Source of the DNA: JAWVFM01 sp963823245
GTDB lineage: Bacteria; Actinomycetota; Thermoleophilia; Solirubrobacterales; 70-9
DNA: 64,000 nt
NCBI GenBank assembly: GCA_963823245.1
Contig: CAWGKQ010000007.1
Coordinates: 395,756 to 459,755, forward strand
Direction of reading: 5' to 3'
This document shows, piece by piece, positions 28,603-38,305 of the stretch (the stretch's first letter is position 1; every line of letters starts with the position of its first letter). The notes under the pieces are model-generated. The model had not been told where the DNA came from. It was given only the letters and a program-made list of their open reading frames with translations, and searched no databases. A program made the translations under genes and the position numbers.

Positions 28603-28686
28603 GCCGGGGTGGCGGAACTGGGAAACGCGATCGATTTAAGCTCGATTGCCCGCAAGGGCTTGAGGGTTCGACTCCCTCCCCCGGCA
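28603..28686 (+). tRNA. tRNA-Leu (UAA)
   Basis: An 84-base class II tRNA. The acceptor GCCGGGG (28603-28609) pairs with CCCCGGC (28679-28685), with A as discriminator. The anticodon stem ATCGA/TCGAT encloses TTTAAGC, giving anticodon TAA. A short variable arm (around GCCCGCAAGGGC) and a T arm GAGGG-TTCGACT-CCCTC are present. The CCA end is not encoded (TCA follows). It lies between the divergent sigma factor gene and the orphan antitoxin. Confidence 0.95.
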
Positions 28687-28810
28687 TCAAATTGGTGCAT
28701 TGAGGTGCGCGTCTTGGCACCGAGAGCCCGCATGCTGCGATGGCGAAGCGGCGACGATGGGGCCGTGGCGTCACCGTGGCCTCATAGGTCCCCCCGTCAG
28801 GCCCTCGGAA

Positions 28811-28847
28811 GACTTGCCGACAAGCCCGGCGATTGTCGGCACAAGTC
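28811..28847. other. Hairpin between tRNA-Leu and antitoxin gene
   Basis: GACTTGCCGACAA (28811-28823) pairs with TTGTCGG-CA-CAAGTC (28833-28847), a 13-bp stem with a two-base bulge and a 9-base loop. No T-run follows. It could end tRNA transcription or be a separate structure. The rest of the 228-base gap holds no gene I can support. Confidence 0.45.
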
Positions 28848-28914
28848 CCAAGGCAGTAATCCGGGCACATGCCACCGTTCGGGCCGGCGGCCTTCGGGTG
28901 CGGCGGTCGGGTAG

Positions 28915-29289
28915 ATGGATCGGCCCTACCTACGCGGGAAGGGCGACGTCGGTCGATTCGAGCCGCGGGACACGCGGGTCGTCGGTGTCCGGGAGCTGAG
29001 CCGCGACACCTCGAAGCTCCTGGAAGAGGTCAGAAACTACGGTCGGCTCATCGTCTGCCGGCACGGAGAGCCCGTTGCCGTGATCCTCTCGGTCGAGGAC
29101 GGCCTCGACTGGGTTCTCGGCCGGATGGAAGGCCCACTCGCCGACCGCATTCACCAAGACCTACTGAAGGGGCGATACCTGCAGGTTTGGAAGGCTCGCC
29201 GAGAGCTTGCCACGCATCTGCTTGGCGATCGGCTGGCGGCCGTCGGCTCTGCCCATCTGGTCGACGATGGCGAGCGGATGCGGTGGTGA
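28915..29289 (+). CDS. Phd/YefM-type antitoxin, apparently without a toxin partner
   Basis: A 124-residue protein. The central segment RVVGVRELSRDTSKLLEEVR, then YGRLIVCRHGEPVAVILS, is the DNA-binding Phd/YefM fold in which the HGEPVAV turn is highly typical. The C-terminal 50 residues would normally bind and neutralise a toxin. No PIN, Doc or RelE gene follows: the next gene is convergent and starts 3 bases away. It is therefore an orphan antitoxin or a repressor that has lost its partner. Confidence 0.75.
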   Translation: MDRPYLRGKGDVGRFEPRDTRVVGVRELSRDTSKLLEEVRNYGRLIVCRHGEPVAVILSVEDGLDWVLGRMEGPLADRIHQDLLKGRYLQVWKARRELATHLLGDRLAAVGSAHLVDDGERMRW

Positions 29290-29292
29290 GGG

Positions 29293-29901
29293 TCAGGCGT
29301 CGGGGCGGACTATGCGGATGTTGAAGGTCGGCGTGTCCAGGGTGCCCATCAGGCGGATCCACAGCAGCAGGTAGGCCTCCATGCCGCGGGCGGCGGTGAT
29401 GTCGCCCACGTCGATGATGTCGCCGGAGAGCCAGCCGAAGGTCTCGAGGATCTGGATCACCTCGGCCTTGGCCGACTTCTCGTTGCCGCAGACGAAGAGG
29501 TTGGACTCCTCGCCGAGGAGGGCCGGCTCGACCATCACGGCGGCCGTGACCGTGTTGAGTGCCTTGACCACATTCGCGTCCGGGTGGGCGCGCTGGATCT
29601 GCTCGGCGAGCGAGTCGTCGTTGGCGACCGTGAGCGTGGGCGGGAAGCCCTGGCTGAAGTCGAGCGGGTTGGCGATGTCCCACAGCGTCTTGCCGGCGAG
29701 GTTCTCGGCGCCGGCCGCGTCGAGAGCCTCGAGCGAGGCGGAGCCCGCCGTGGCGTTGACGACGATGTCGCCGAACGAAGCCGCCTCGGCATAGGTGCCC
29801 TCGCTTCGCGTCCCCATCTTCACCTCGTGGCCCACATCGGTCAGCTTCGAAGCGACCGTCTGGCCGACCGTGCCCGTGCCGAGGACTCCGATGCGGCTCA
29901 C
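29293..29901 (-). CDS. F420-dependent NADP oxidoreductase-like protein
   Basis: A complete 202-residue protein with an N-terminal Rossmann motif IGVLGTGTVGQTVASKL, then KMGTRS at the 2'-phosphate position, which favours NADP. FGDIVVNATAGSASLEAL, KTLWDIANPLDFSQGFPPTL and VVKALNTVTAAVM are characteristic of the NADPH:F420 reductase family (Fno-like). The C-terminus (ARGMEAYLLLWIRLMGTL) closes the substrate cleft. It overlaps the upstream same-strand gene by ATGA. It likely moves reducing equivalents between F420 and NADP, though some family members use other substrates. Confidence 0.8.
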   Translation of the reverse strand: MSRIGVLGTGTVGQTVASKLTDVGHEVKMGTRSEGTYAEAASFGDIVVNATAGSASLEALDAAGAENLAGKTLWDIANPLDFSQGFPPTLTVANDDSLAEQIQRAHPDANVVKALNTVTAAVMVEPALLGEESNLFVCGNEKSAKAEVIQILETFGWLSGDIIDVGDITAARGMEAYLLLWIRLMGTLDTPTFNIRIVRPDA

Positions 29902-30302
29902 GAGGTGTCCACCGTGGTGCCGGGCGGAAAGAGACCGTGCTTGATGAGGACGTTGACGACGGTGTCGATCTGCGCAGGGTCGGTGACGTTCATCCCCTGG
30001 CCGAGCTTCGCCGGGACGCCGCCGGCGTTGAGGTCGGCGATCACCGCCTGTCGCACCTCCATCGGCTGGCTGGTCAGGTCGACCGAGTGCTGGGCCATCA
30101 GCGTCTGAAGCTGCTGCAGCTGAATCATCGCCGGGCTGTTGACCGTGACCTTGCCCTGGCCGCCGGCAGCGGCCGTGGCAGCTGTGACGTCCGGTGTAAC
30201 GCCCGAGGTTGGGGCCCCGGCGGCCTCGCCGGTCTCGACGACGCTCTGCGGGATCGCGCTCTCGCGCGCCCGCCGGCGGCTGAAGAAGTCGGAGATGCCC
30301 AT
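29898..30302 (-). CDS. Small protein of unknown function, paralogue of the 33443 gene
   Basis: A 134-residue protein beginning MGISDFFSRRRARESAI, a short amphipathic basic head. A variable linker leads to the repeat-like units QAVIADLNAGGVPAKLGQGM-NVTDPAQ and VVNVLIKHGLFPPG. The gene at 33443-33975 has the same head type (MGLFDRLRGRKQ) and the matching unit FDILKKHGFDPHEGQAIQVTDPA. Both lie next to oxidoreductase genes on the same strand. I do not recognise the family. Its stop overlaps the start of the F420-type enzyme (ATGA). Confidence 0.65.
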   Translation of the reverse strand: MGISDFFSRRRARESAIPQSVVETGEAAGAPTSGVTPDVTAATAAAGGQGKVTVNSPAMIQLQQLQTLMAQHSVDLTSQPMEVRQAVIADLNAGGVPAKLGQGMNVTDPAQIDTVVNVLIKHGLFPPGTTVDTS

Positions 30303-30341
30303 CGGGCTCGATGCTACCGCGCCCCCGTATAGGGTCGCTGG

Positions 30342-31957
30342 GTGACTGAGCAGCGAAGCGGAGCCGCAGGTGCGGCCGGGATCGTCCTGCTGACGCTGTG
30401 CGCGGGGCAGTTCCTGATGATGCTCGACAGCTCCGTGATGAACGTGTCGATGGCGACGGTCGCCGACGACCTGGACACGACGATCACGGGGATCCAGACC
30501 GCGATCACGATGTACACGCTGGTGATGGCGGCGTTCATGATCACCGGCGGCAAGATCGGTCAGATCATCGGCCGCAAGCGCGCCTTTGCGATCGGCTGCG
30601 TCATCTACGGGGCCGGTTCGTTCGTCACCGCCATCTCGCCGAACCTCGGCGTCCTGCTGATCGGCTGGTCGGGCCTCGAGGGCCTCGGGGCCGCTCTGAT
30701 CCTCCCCTGCATCGTCGCGCTCGTGGCGTCGAACTTCGAACGCAAAGACCGGCCCCGCGTCATACGGGCTGGTCGCGTCGGCCGCCGCGATCGCGGTCGC
30801 GGTCGGCCCGATCATCGGCGGCCTCTGCACCACATACCTCTCGTGGCGCTACGTGTTCGCCGGCGAGGTCGTGGTCGTGGCCGGGATCCTTCTCCTGGCC
30901 CGCCGAATGGAGGAGGGACCGCGCGAGACGGGGGTGCAGCTCGACCTGGTGGGCACGGCGCTGTCGGCAATCGGGCTCGGGCTCATCGTCTTCGGCATCC
31001 TCAAGGCCGGAACCTGGGGTCTAGTGACGCCGAAGCCCGGAGCGCCGGAGTGGCTGGGGCTGTCGCCGGTGGTCTGGCTGATCCTCGGCGGCGGGGTCGT
31101 CCTCTGCCTCTTCTACGCCTGGCAGAACCGGCGGATCGCGCGGGGCTCCGAGCCCCTCGTCGACCCCGCGATGCTTCGCGTGCCGGTGCTGCGCGGCGGG
31201 CTGACCTCGTTCTTCTTCCAGTACTTCCTGCAGGGCGGGCTCTTCTTCGCCGTGCCGCTGTTCCTGTCGGTCGCGCTGGGGCTGTCCGCGATCGATACCG
31301 GCGTGCGGCTCCTGCCGCTCTCGATCACGCTCATCCTGGCCGCCGCCGGTATTCCGAAGCTGTTCCCCGACGCCTCGCCCCGCCGAGTGGTCCGGATCGG
31401 GTTCGCTGCTCTGTTCGTCGCGTTGGTGGTGCTCATCGCGCTCCTCGACGTGAACGCAGGGGCGGAGGTGACGACCTGGCCGATGCTGCTCGCGGGCCTC
31501 GGCATCGGTGCCCTGGCATCGCAGCTCGGGGCCGTCACCGTCGCGGCGGTTCCGGACGAGCAGAGCGGCGAGGTCGGGGGGCTGCAGAACACGATCACGA
31601 ACCTCGGCATCTCGGTCGGCACGGCGCTCGCGGGCGCTCTGATCATCTCCGCCCTGACGGCCTCGTTCCTGACCGGGATCGAGAACAACCCCGCCGTTCC
31701 CGACCGCGTCACGTCCCAAGCCCAGACCCAAGCTCGCCGGAGGCGCGCCGTTCATCTCCGACGCGCAGCTCCAGACCGCCCTCGATGACGCCCACGTGCC
31801 CCCGAGGACCTCGGACGCCATCGTCGACGAGAACGAGACCGCTCGGATCGACGGTCTGCGTACGTCGCTCGCGGTGCTGGCGGCCTTCGCGCTCCTCGCG
31901 CTCGTCTTCAGCGGGCAGATCCCGACGGTGCAGCCGGCGAAGGCGGCCGAGACCTAG
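30342..31957 (+). CDS. MFS multidrug exporter, DHA2/EmrB-QacA type (two frameshifts)
   Basis: About 537 residues with 14 predicted membrane segments, the size of the DHA2 drug:proton antiporters. It starts with GTG and reads GIVLLTLCAGQFLMMLDSSV, where the MLDSSVMNVS motif is the family's TM1 signature. Next is the loop GGKIGQIIGRKRAF (motif A) and GPIIGGLCTTYLSWRYVF (motif C). The frame changes near 30755 and 31735. A C-terminal soluble loop (DAQLQTALDDAHVPPRTSDA) precedes the last helix, as in related exporters. It is divergent from the small gene at 30302. Substrates cannot be predicted. Confidence 0.85.
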
Positions 31958-31960
31958 CTC

Positions 31961-33446
31961 CTAGAGCTGCGTCCAGACCGTCTTGGTCTCGAGGTAGGCG
32001 TCGAGGTTGGCGTGGCCCTTCTCGCGGCCGATGCCCGACGCCTTGTAGCCGCCGAACGGGGCCGCGGGGTCGCCGCCGCCCCAGGTGTTGACGTAGACGT
32101 TGCCGGCCTTGAGCATCGCCGCGAGCTTGTGGGCGTTCGAGATGTCGCGGGTCCACAGGCCGGCGGCGAGGCCGTACTCGGTGTCGTTGGCGCGGCGGGC
32201 GACCTCCTCGAGGTCGTCGAACGGCATCGCCACCAGCACCGGGCCGAAGATCTCCTCGCGGGCGATCTTCATGTCGTCGCGCACGCCGGTGAAGAGGGTG
32301 GGGGGGACGAAGTAGCCGCCGCCGTTGCCGTCGGGCATGCCCCCGACGACCGCCTCGGCGCCCTCGGAGAGGCCGGAGTCGATGTAGCCGGTGACGCGGT
32401 CGAATTGCTCCTCGCTCGACCAGCGGGACCGAACTGGGTGTCGGGGTCGAGCCCGGGCCCGACCTTCGCGTCGCCGGCGAACTCGGCGAGGCGCTCGATC
32501 ACCTCGTCGTGAAGCGAGGCGTGGACGAACAGGCGCGAGCCGGCGTTGCACGCCTGGCCGGAGTTGAAGTAGATGCCCTGGAAGGAGCCGGGGACGGCCT
32601 TCTCGAGGTCGGCGTCGGGGAGGATGATGTTCGGGCTCTTGCCGCCGAGCTCGAGCGTCACCCGCTTCAAGTCCCGCCCGCACTTGGCGCCGATCTCGCG
32701 GCCGACGACGGTCGAGCCCGTGAAGGCGACCTTCGCGACGCCCGGGTCCTCGACGAGGGCGGCGCCGGTCTGACGCCGTCGCCAGTGAGGACGTTGAGCG
32801 TCCCCTCCGGGAATCCGGCCTCGAGCGCCAGCTCGCCCAGGCGCAGGGCCGAGAGCGGCGTCTGCTCGGCCGGCTTCAGCACGATCGAGCAGCCGGCGGC
32901 GAGGGCCGGGGCGACCTTCCACGTCGCCATCAGGAGCGGGAAGTTCCAGGGCACGATCTGGGCGCAGACGCCGACCGGCTCGCGCAGCGTGTAGCAGAGC
33001 ACGTCGCGGGCGGAGACCGGGATCGTCTCGCCCTCGATCTTCGTCGGCCAGCCCGCGTAGTAGCGCAGGTGGTTGACCGTGGCGGCGACGTCGCCCTTCG
33101 CCGCGGCGAGCGGCTTGCCGTTGTCGATCGACTCGATCTCGGCCAGCTCGGCCCCGTTGGCCTTGATGAGCTCGGCCAGCGAGTGGATGAGGCCCGAGCG
33201 CTTGGCGGCGTTCACCTTGCGAAGCGGGCCGTCGAGCGCGGACTGCGCGGCCTCGACTGCGCGGCGCACGTCCTCGGAGCCCGCGAATGCGACCTCGCAG
33301 ATCTTCTCGCCGGTCGCCGGGTCGATCGTCGCGAAGGTGCGACCGTCGGCCGCGTCCGTGCGCTCGCCACCGATCAGCAGCTTGTGGGGGCCGGCGGCGA
33401 CGAAGTCGCGGGCGGCGGTCTCGAGAGCCTGGGCGGTGGCGGTCAT
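31961..33446 (-). CDS. NAD(P)-dependent aldehyde dehydrogenase (two frameshifts)
   Basis: About 494 residues, the usual length. Features in order: LLIGGERTDAADGRTFATID, PWNFPLLMATWKVAPALAAG, cofactor segment FTGSTVVGREIG, catalytic Glu in TLELGGKSPNI, catalytic Cys in FNSGQACNAGSRLFV, EEIFGPVL, and the C-terminal PFGGYKASGIGREKG. The frame changes near 32775 and 32430, leaving all catalytic blocks readable. It resembles betaine/phenylacetaldehyde-type dehydrogenases but specificity cannot be assigned. Its start overlaps the stop of the paralogue gene at 33443 (ATGA-type junction), so the two are cotranscribed. Confidence 0.88.
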
Positions 33447-33975
33447 GAGGTGGGCGGCGGTTGCTGCGACTGGGCGTGCGTCTGGAGCGCCTGCATGATC
33501 TCGGCCTGAATGGCCGGATCGGTCACCTGGATCGCCTGGCCCTCGTGAGGGTCAAAGCCGTGCTTCTTGAGGATGTCGAATACCACCTGGCGGCGCGAGG
33601 GGTCGGAGCGCAGGTCGAGCATCGGCATGCCCATCATCGGCGTGCCCTGCTGCCCGGGCATCCCCTGCATGCCCATCTGGAGATTCTGGGTGTCGATGTG
33701 GAGATTCCCCTGCGCCGCCGCCTGCTGGATCATCGCCATGAGTGCGCCCGAGGTCGCCGACGCCGGGGATCTGGACGTTCTGACCGCCGGCTAGCTGGGT
33801 GCCGTCGGTGGGAGTGCCGAACTGGTTGAGCGGCACGCCGAGGCTGGGGTCGCCGGCGCGGCGGGGCGACGGGTGCGGGGGACGCCATCTGCTCGGTCGC
33901 CGGCATCTCCGCACGTGCCTGCGCGAGCGCGTCCTCGCTCTGCTTGCGTCCGCGGAGGCGGTCGAAGAGGCCCAC
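33443..33975 (-). CDS. Small protein of unknown function, paralogue of the 29898 gene (frameshifted)
   Basis: About 175 residues in three pieces: MGLFDRLRGRKQSEDALAQA, then GVPLNQFGTPTDGTQLAGG, then a Met/Gln/Gly-rich segment (NLQMGMQGMPGQQGTPMMGM) and the conserved C-terminal unit FDILKKHGFDPHEGQAIQVTDPA. The C-terminal unit matches the protein at 29898-30302 in spacing. Frame changes occur near 33890 and 33760. It lies directly upstream of the aldehyde dehydrogenase, as its paralogue does of the F420-type enzyme. Confidence 0.6.
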
Positions 33976-33991
33976 GCGCGGATGCTAACGC

Positions 33992-34729
33992 TCAGGGATT
34001 CGGGCAGCAGCCGTCCGCGGGCACCGGTTGCCCGTCGGGGCAGGTCGGGGCCGGCGGGACCTCGGGCGTCGTCGCCGTCGTGGTGGTCGAGTCGCCGGAG
34101 CCGGACCCTGGGCTCGTGCCGTAGTCCTGGGGCGCTGGCGCGGCCGGGGTCATCGGCACGCAGGCCTGCTGCGTGTCGGTGCTGGTCGGGGCTGGCACAT
34201 CGACCGTGGCCGAGGCGTTGCCGGCCGCATTGGCACCGGCCGTGCGGGCGCCGCTCGCTTGCGACGCCTTCGCGTCCGCCCGGCGCCCGACGGCGTCGCG
34301 CGTGCCGTCCGAGGCGCCGGCCGTCGCCGTCGTGTGGCGGACGTGCCCGATGGGCCCGCTCGAGTCGGTGGCGAGCGGCTTCGCGTGGCGGTCCTTGGGC
34401 GTGGAGCCCCATGCCGAGACCGAGACCGAGTACGTGCCGTCGCCCACGTAGGGGACCGGGATGCTCGCGCCGCCGGATCCGATCGCGCCGTAGTCGACCA
34501 CGCTGCCGTCGGGTGCGATCACCGAGGCCGTGTAGCGCGAGGCACCGTCGATCGCGTTGAACGAAACGTGGAGCTGGCAGACGACGGAGCTGCCGCCCGC
34601 GATGCCGCAGCCGCCGTTCGAGACGAGACGTCGAGCGAGGCGACGGCCGAGCCGCCGCTGACGCGCGAACGCGGGCAGCGGCACGATGAGGGCGGCGACC
34701 AGGAGCCCGAGCCAGCGCTTGCGCGTCAT
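33992..34729 (-). CDS. Secreted protein with Ig/FN3-like domain, function unknown
   Basis: A 245-residue protein starting MTRKRWLGLLVAALIVPLPAFA, a clear signal peptide. A beta-rich region follows (VVCQLHVSFNAIDGASRYTA, SVSVSAWGSTPKDRHA) that may be an Ig-like fold. The C-terminal half is Ala/Thr/Pro-rich and ends CPDGQPVPADGCCPNP, a small Cys motif. The region just after the signal peptide is Arg-rich and may be locally out of frame. I do not recognise a family. Confidence 0.55.
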   Translation of the reverse strand: MTRKRWLGLLVAALIVPLPAFARQRRLGRRLARRLVSNGGCGIAGGSSVVCQLHVSFNAIDGASRYTASVIAPDGSVVDYGAIGSGGASIPVPYVGDGTYSVSVSAWGSTPKDRHAKPLATDSSGPIGHVRHTTATAGASDGTRDAVGRRADAKASQASGARTAGANAAGNASATVDVPAPTSTDTQQACVPMTPAAPAPQDYGTSPGSGSGDSTTTTATTPEVPPAPTCPDGQPVPADGCCPNP

Positions 34730-34732
34730 CAC

Positions 34733-35660
34733 GGCGCCGGCCCTCGCGCGCGACCGTGGGTGTGAGGGAGCTTGTCGATGAGCTCGACGCCGTTCGAGGC
34801 CCTGCGCCGAGGCGCTCCGGGCTGTGAGGGTCGTCGCGAGGTAGTAGCGGTATGGCCCGGCGACCCGAAGCGTGACGTCGTAGGCCGGCTTGCCGGGCGG
34901 GGCGTCGGCCTCGAGCCGCACGACGGTGCCCTGCTGTGGTCGGGCCGGGAACGCGGTCGACGACGTGGGCGCTTCCGGCGAGGAGGCGAAGCCGCGCGAG
35001 CGACCGCTCCACGAAGGCGTTGGTAGCTGAGGCTCGGGGTCTCGCTGGACCCAGAGGGTCGCGTCGGCCGGCGCCGTCGGCCGCGCGGGCGGCGAACGTC
35101 GGCGCCGCTCGGAGGCTCGGTGCGGACCCAGCCGGCGGGGAGCGCGAGCGTGTAGCTCGAGCCGCGCACGAGGATCGCGTTGGGCGAGGGCGGCGGGCGC
35201 GGGGCGCCGGGGCCTTCGCTCGGCGCCGGCGCCGGTCGCCCGGTCGGTCTCGACGACGGTGGAGGTAGAGCCGCCTCCGCCCTGGATCAGCAGCAGGCCC
35301 GCCGACCACGGCCGCGAGCGCGACCGGCACGCGCGAGCAGCGACCAGCGTCCCTCGAGCAGCGAGCGGCTGGCTTCGGGCTTGCGGCGTCGGGCTTGCGG
35401 GCGCGGCCGCCGGCGCGTGCGCTGCCGGCGCGAGCGCGCCGACCTCCTCGACCTCATGAACCTCGAAGCTCTCCTGGCAGGTCCCGCAGACGACGACGCC
35501 GCACCGCGCGCGAGGGCACCTCGGGGGGCAGGCGCACGAGCGTGGTTCCGCCGCACGCTCGTGCGTGGCGCGGATGAGCTGCACGGGCGCCCCGGTCCAC
35601 GGCTCGGGGAAGCCGCCGTTCGGAGGCGCGGGCGCAGGGGCAACGCTCGTGGGCTCCACG
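34733..35660 (-). CDS. Hypothetical zinc-ribbon membrane protein, many frame breaks
   Basis: Pieces in several frames suggest a protein of about 300 residues. An N-terminal part contains CGVVVCGTCQESFEVHEVEE, probably half of a zinc ribbon. Next come an Ala/Pro-rich linker and a weak membrane segment before the Gly run near 35270. A secreted region follows with SSYTLALPAGWVRTEPPSG, TLWVQRDPE and PAYDVTLRVAGPYRYYLATT. Breaks are frequent, so start and end are approximate. It precedes the secreted gene at 33992-34729 on the same strand. Confidence 0.4.
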
Positions 35661-35699
35661 CCTAGTGGATCGGGTCTGCCGGGCGGGAAACTTGAGCAT

Positions 35700-36430
35700 G
35701 GGAACCTCGAGCGGCCAGACGCCGAGCCGAGCACCTAGCTTGACGCGCGGTGCCCCTGGGACGATGGGTGACGCCGAAAGCGATGCCGGGGCTCAAGGCG
35801 GGAGAGCGGCGCGGCGCGGGGCCAGGTAGGCGCCGATGCGAGAACATCTCGGCGGCCAATGGGGTCCGTCGGTGAGCGGCCGTGGTGCACCGATGACGAC
35901 GTGATCCCGACGGCAGATAGGCCTGGAGCCGACGTAGCCGCGAGGCCGGGTTCGGACGACCACGAGCGCCACCACGAGGCGAGCCGAAGTGAGCCGGACG
36001 CCCGTGATGCCGGGCGGCGGGGAGATCAGCCGCGATAGGCCCGCGACAGGAGCCGGCCGCCCCGACGCGGGCGCCGCCCGCCCGTCGCGAGGCGCGTCAT
36101 GACCTCGCCGCCGACGACCACGAGGGGCCAGAAGGTCGACCCCAGGGCCCGCCGGCGGGCGGGCGGACGCGTGCAGAACGGGCGGGGCGAGCGGCGTCGC
36201 GAGATGGCCGTGTGGGTGAGCGCGAGCGGCGAAGACCGCCCGCCAGCCGCCACGGGCGGCGGTGACCGCGCAGCACGCCGAGGAGAGAAGCCGCGCGAGA
36301 GGAGCACGTCCGGGACGCGGCGAACCCCGCGAACGCGTAGGGGGAGCCGCCCCCCAGGCCGGAACGGGGGGAGGCCCTCGAAGACGGGGTTCCCCTAAGG
36401 AGGGGAGGGGGAGGGAGAGGAGGGGAGGGG
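35700..36430. other. Unassigned region ending in a polypurine tract
   Basis: No frame on either strand gives a convincing protein. A long minus-strand reading runs through it but has no recognisable domain and an abnormal Arg/Pro/Ser composition. From 36396 to 36431 the plus strand is almost only A and G (GGAGGGGAGGGGGAGGGAGA and continuing). The region separates the secreted genes from a serine-hydrolase relic and the cyclase. Confidence 0.4.
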
Positions 36431-36431
36431 G

Positions 36432-36640
36432 GTTCGGCAGCCACTTCGACACCGGGTCGTCGAGGCTGAGCTTGCCGCGATCCTGGAGCTGGAGCAGGAG
36501 CGTCGTGACGTAGGGGATCGCCATCGATCCGATGCGCCAGTGCATCCGCGTAGTCGCCGGGACGCCGGTCATCGAATCGCCGAGCGCGGCGTTGACGAGC
36601 GTGCGGCCGCCTGGCGCGCAGCGGTGGGACAATCTCCATT
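36432..36640 (-). pseudogene. Fragment of a beta-lactamase-fold serine hydrolase
   Basis: About 65 residues (ALGDSMTGVPATTRMHWRIG, SMAIPYVTTLLLQLQDRGKL, SLDDPVSKWLPN) closely matching residues 85-145 of the serine hydrolase at 62797. Shared segments are SM-GVPA, MH-RIGS-AIPY and LSL-DPVSKW-P. Both the N-terminus and the rest of the catalytic domain are missing. It breaks off at the polypurine tract at 36431. It is a truncated relic or a misassembly edge. Like the full-length paralogue it has GSMAIPY where active enzymes have SxxK. Confidence 0.65.
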
Positions 36641-36644
36641 CCCG

Positions 36645-38214
36645 ATGGCGCTACCGCTGCTCAATTGGCTCTATCGCAAGCTCGGCAGGCACTATCCGGC
36701 GGTATTCCTGACCGTCGAGCTGCTCTCGGCGTTCATCATCGTCGCCGCCACGCTGTGGCTCTTCACCTTCTTCTACGACGCCTCGACGCACGCGTACCTG
36801 AAGACGCTCGTCGTGGTCGAGGGGCTCACCGTCTTTGGCGTCGCGATCACGCTCTACCGCACCTATCCGCGCCTGCGCCCGATCGCCGAGTGGATCGGCG
36901 GCAAGCACGATCAGGAACACACGGCGCGCGCCTGGTCGGGAGCGGTCGGGCTGCCGCTGGCTTTGATCCGCAACGACATCAAGATCCCCACGCTCGTCGT
37001 CGTCCTGCCCGGCTGCGCAGCGGCGACGGTGTTCCTCAACCTGACCTGGGTCAACTACTTCCCGCTGGTCGCCGGATCGATGGTCGCCCTCGGCTACTCG
37101 GGGATCCTCCACTACCTCCTGGTCGAGTCGGGCATGCGCCCGGTGCTCGTCGACATCAACCAGGTCGTCACGCCGCGCCTCGAGACCGGCCATTCCGCGA
37201 TTTCCTTGCGCGTGCGCCTGCTCACCGCCCTGCCGGCGATCAACATCATCACCGCCTTCATCGTCTCGGCCCTCACATCGCATGGCGGCGGGATCTCGGG
37301 CACCGTGCTGATCGCCGTCGCAGCCGGCACGGCGATTTCGCTCGAGCTGTCGATCCTCTTGTCGAAGTCGATCCTGCGCCCGGTCGCCGACCTCCAGCGG
37401 GCTGCCAGCCGCCTCGTGCAGGGCGACTTCGACGTCGTCGTCCCGGTGACTACGGGCGACGAGCTGGGCGAGCTCGCCGCGACGATGAACCAGGCCGTTC
37501 AGGCCGCGCGGGAGCGCCAGCAGATCCGCGAGGCCTTCGGCACCTATCTCGATAAGGACGTCGCCCGCTTCATCCTCTCCGGCAACTTCCCCGAGGAGGG
37601 CGTGGAGGTGGACGTGTCGGTGCTGTTCTTCGACGTCCGCGACTTCACGCAGTTCGCCTCCCAGGCCGACGCGCGCGAGGTCGTCGCCGAGCTCAACAAC
37701 CTTTTCGAGCTGACGGTTCCGATCATCTCCCGCCACGGCGGGCACGTCGACAAGTTCGTCGGCGACGGCCTGATCGCCATCTTCGGCGCCCCCGAGCCCT
37801 ACCCCGACCACGCCGAGCGGGCGGTGCGAGCGGGCTGCGAGATGGTGCACGAGATCAACGGCGAGGGCGAGACCGCCTTCCGCATCGGCGCCGGCGTCAA
37901 CAGCGGCCCGGTCGTCGCCGGGTCGATCGGAGGCGCCGGGCGGCTCAACTTCTCGGTCATCGGCGACGCGGTGAACGTCGCCGCCCGCGTCGAGGCCGAC
38001 CACCCGCGAGCTCGACGAGGACTTCCTCATTAGCGCCGAGACCGCCCGCCGCCTCGGCCCGGCGTTCGAGGTCGAGCCGCGCGGCGAGCACGAGCTCAAG
38101 GGCATCGACCGCCCGGTCGAGCTCTTCGTGCCGCGAATTCGCGAGGCCGTGGGCTCGACGCCGGGCGAGGAGCCGCTGCCCTACCGCGAGCCGAGCGGCC
38201 TCGCCCAGCTCTGA
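36645..38214 (+). CDS. Membrane adenylate/guanylate cyclase with HAMP domain (one frameshift)
   Basis: About 522 residues. Six or so membrane helices occupy residues 15-255. A HAMP domain (KSILRPVADLQRAASRLVQG, then VTTGDELGELAATMNQAVQA) and a class III cyclase domain follow. The catalytic domain has metal Asp residues in FFDVRDFTQFA and VDKFVGDGLIAIFG; the Lys in VDKF favours ATP. GDAVNVAARVE carries the transition-state Asn and Arg. The frame changes near 38005; the end (ELDEDFLISAETARRLG, HELKGIDRPVELF) follows in another frame. ATG 36645 was chosen because the first helix follows it at once. It makes cyclic AMP in response to a membrane signal. Confidence 0.88.
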
Positions 38215-38305
38215 GCGTTGGTTGTGGCCTTGTGGTCGCTATACCGACCACAATCCCGCAGCGAATCGGCGCGGCCGCCCGCGTGCCGCTTTAGCCTTCG
38301 CGGCG

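Noticed and set aside
26438..28870. Sigma factor reading extended to start at 28870 over the tRNA
   Set aside because: The extension runs through tRNA-Leu on the other strand and adds Arg/Pro-rich sequence; the ATG at 28483 gives a normal sigma start.
35793..36632. A single 279-residue protein on the minus strand
   Set aside because: Only its first 65 residues match a known fold; the rest changes abruptly in composition at the polypurine tract.
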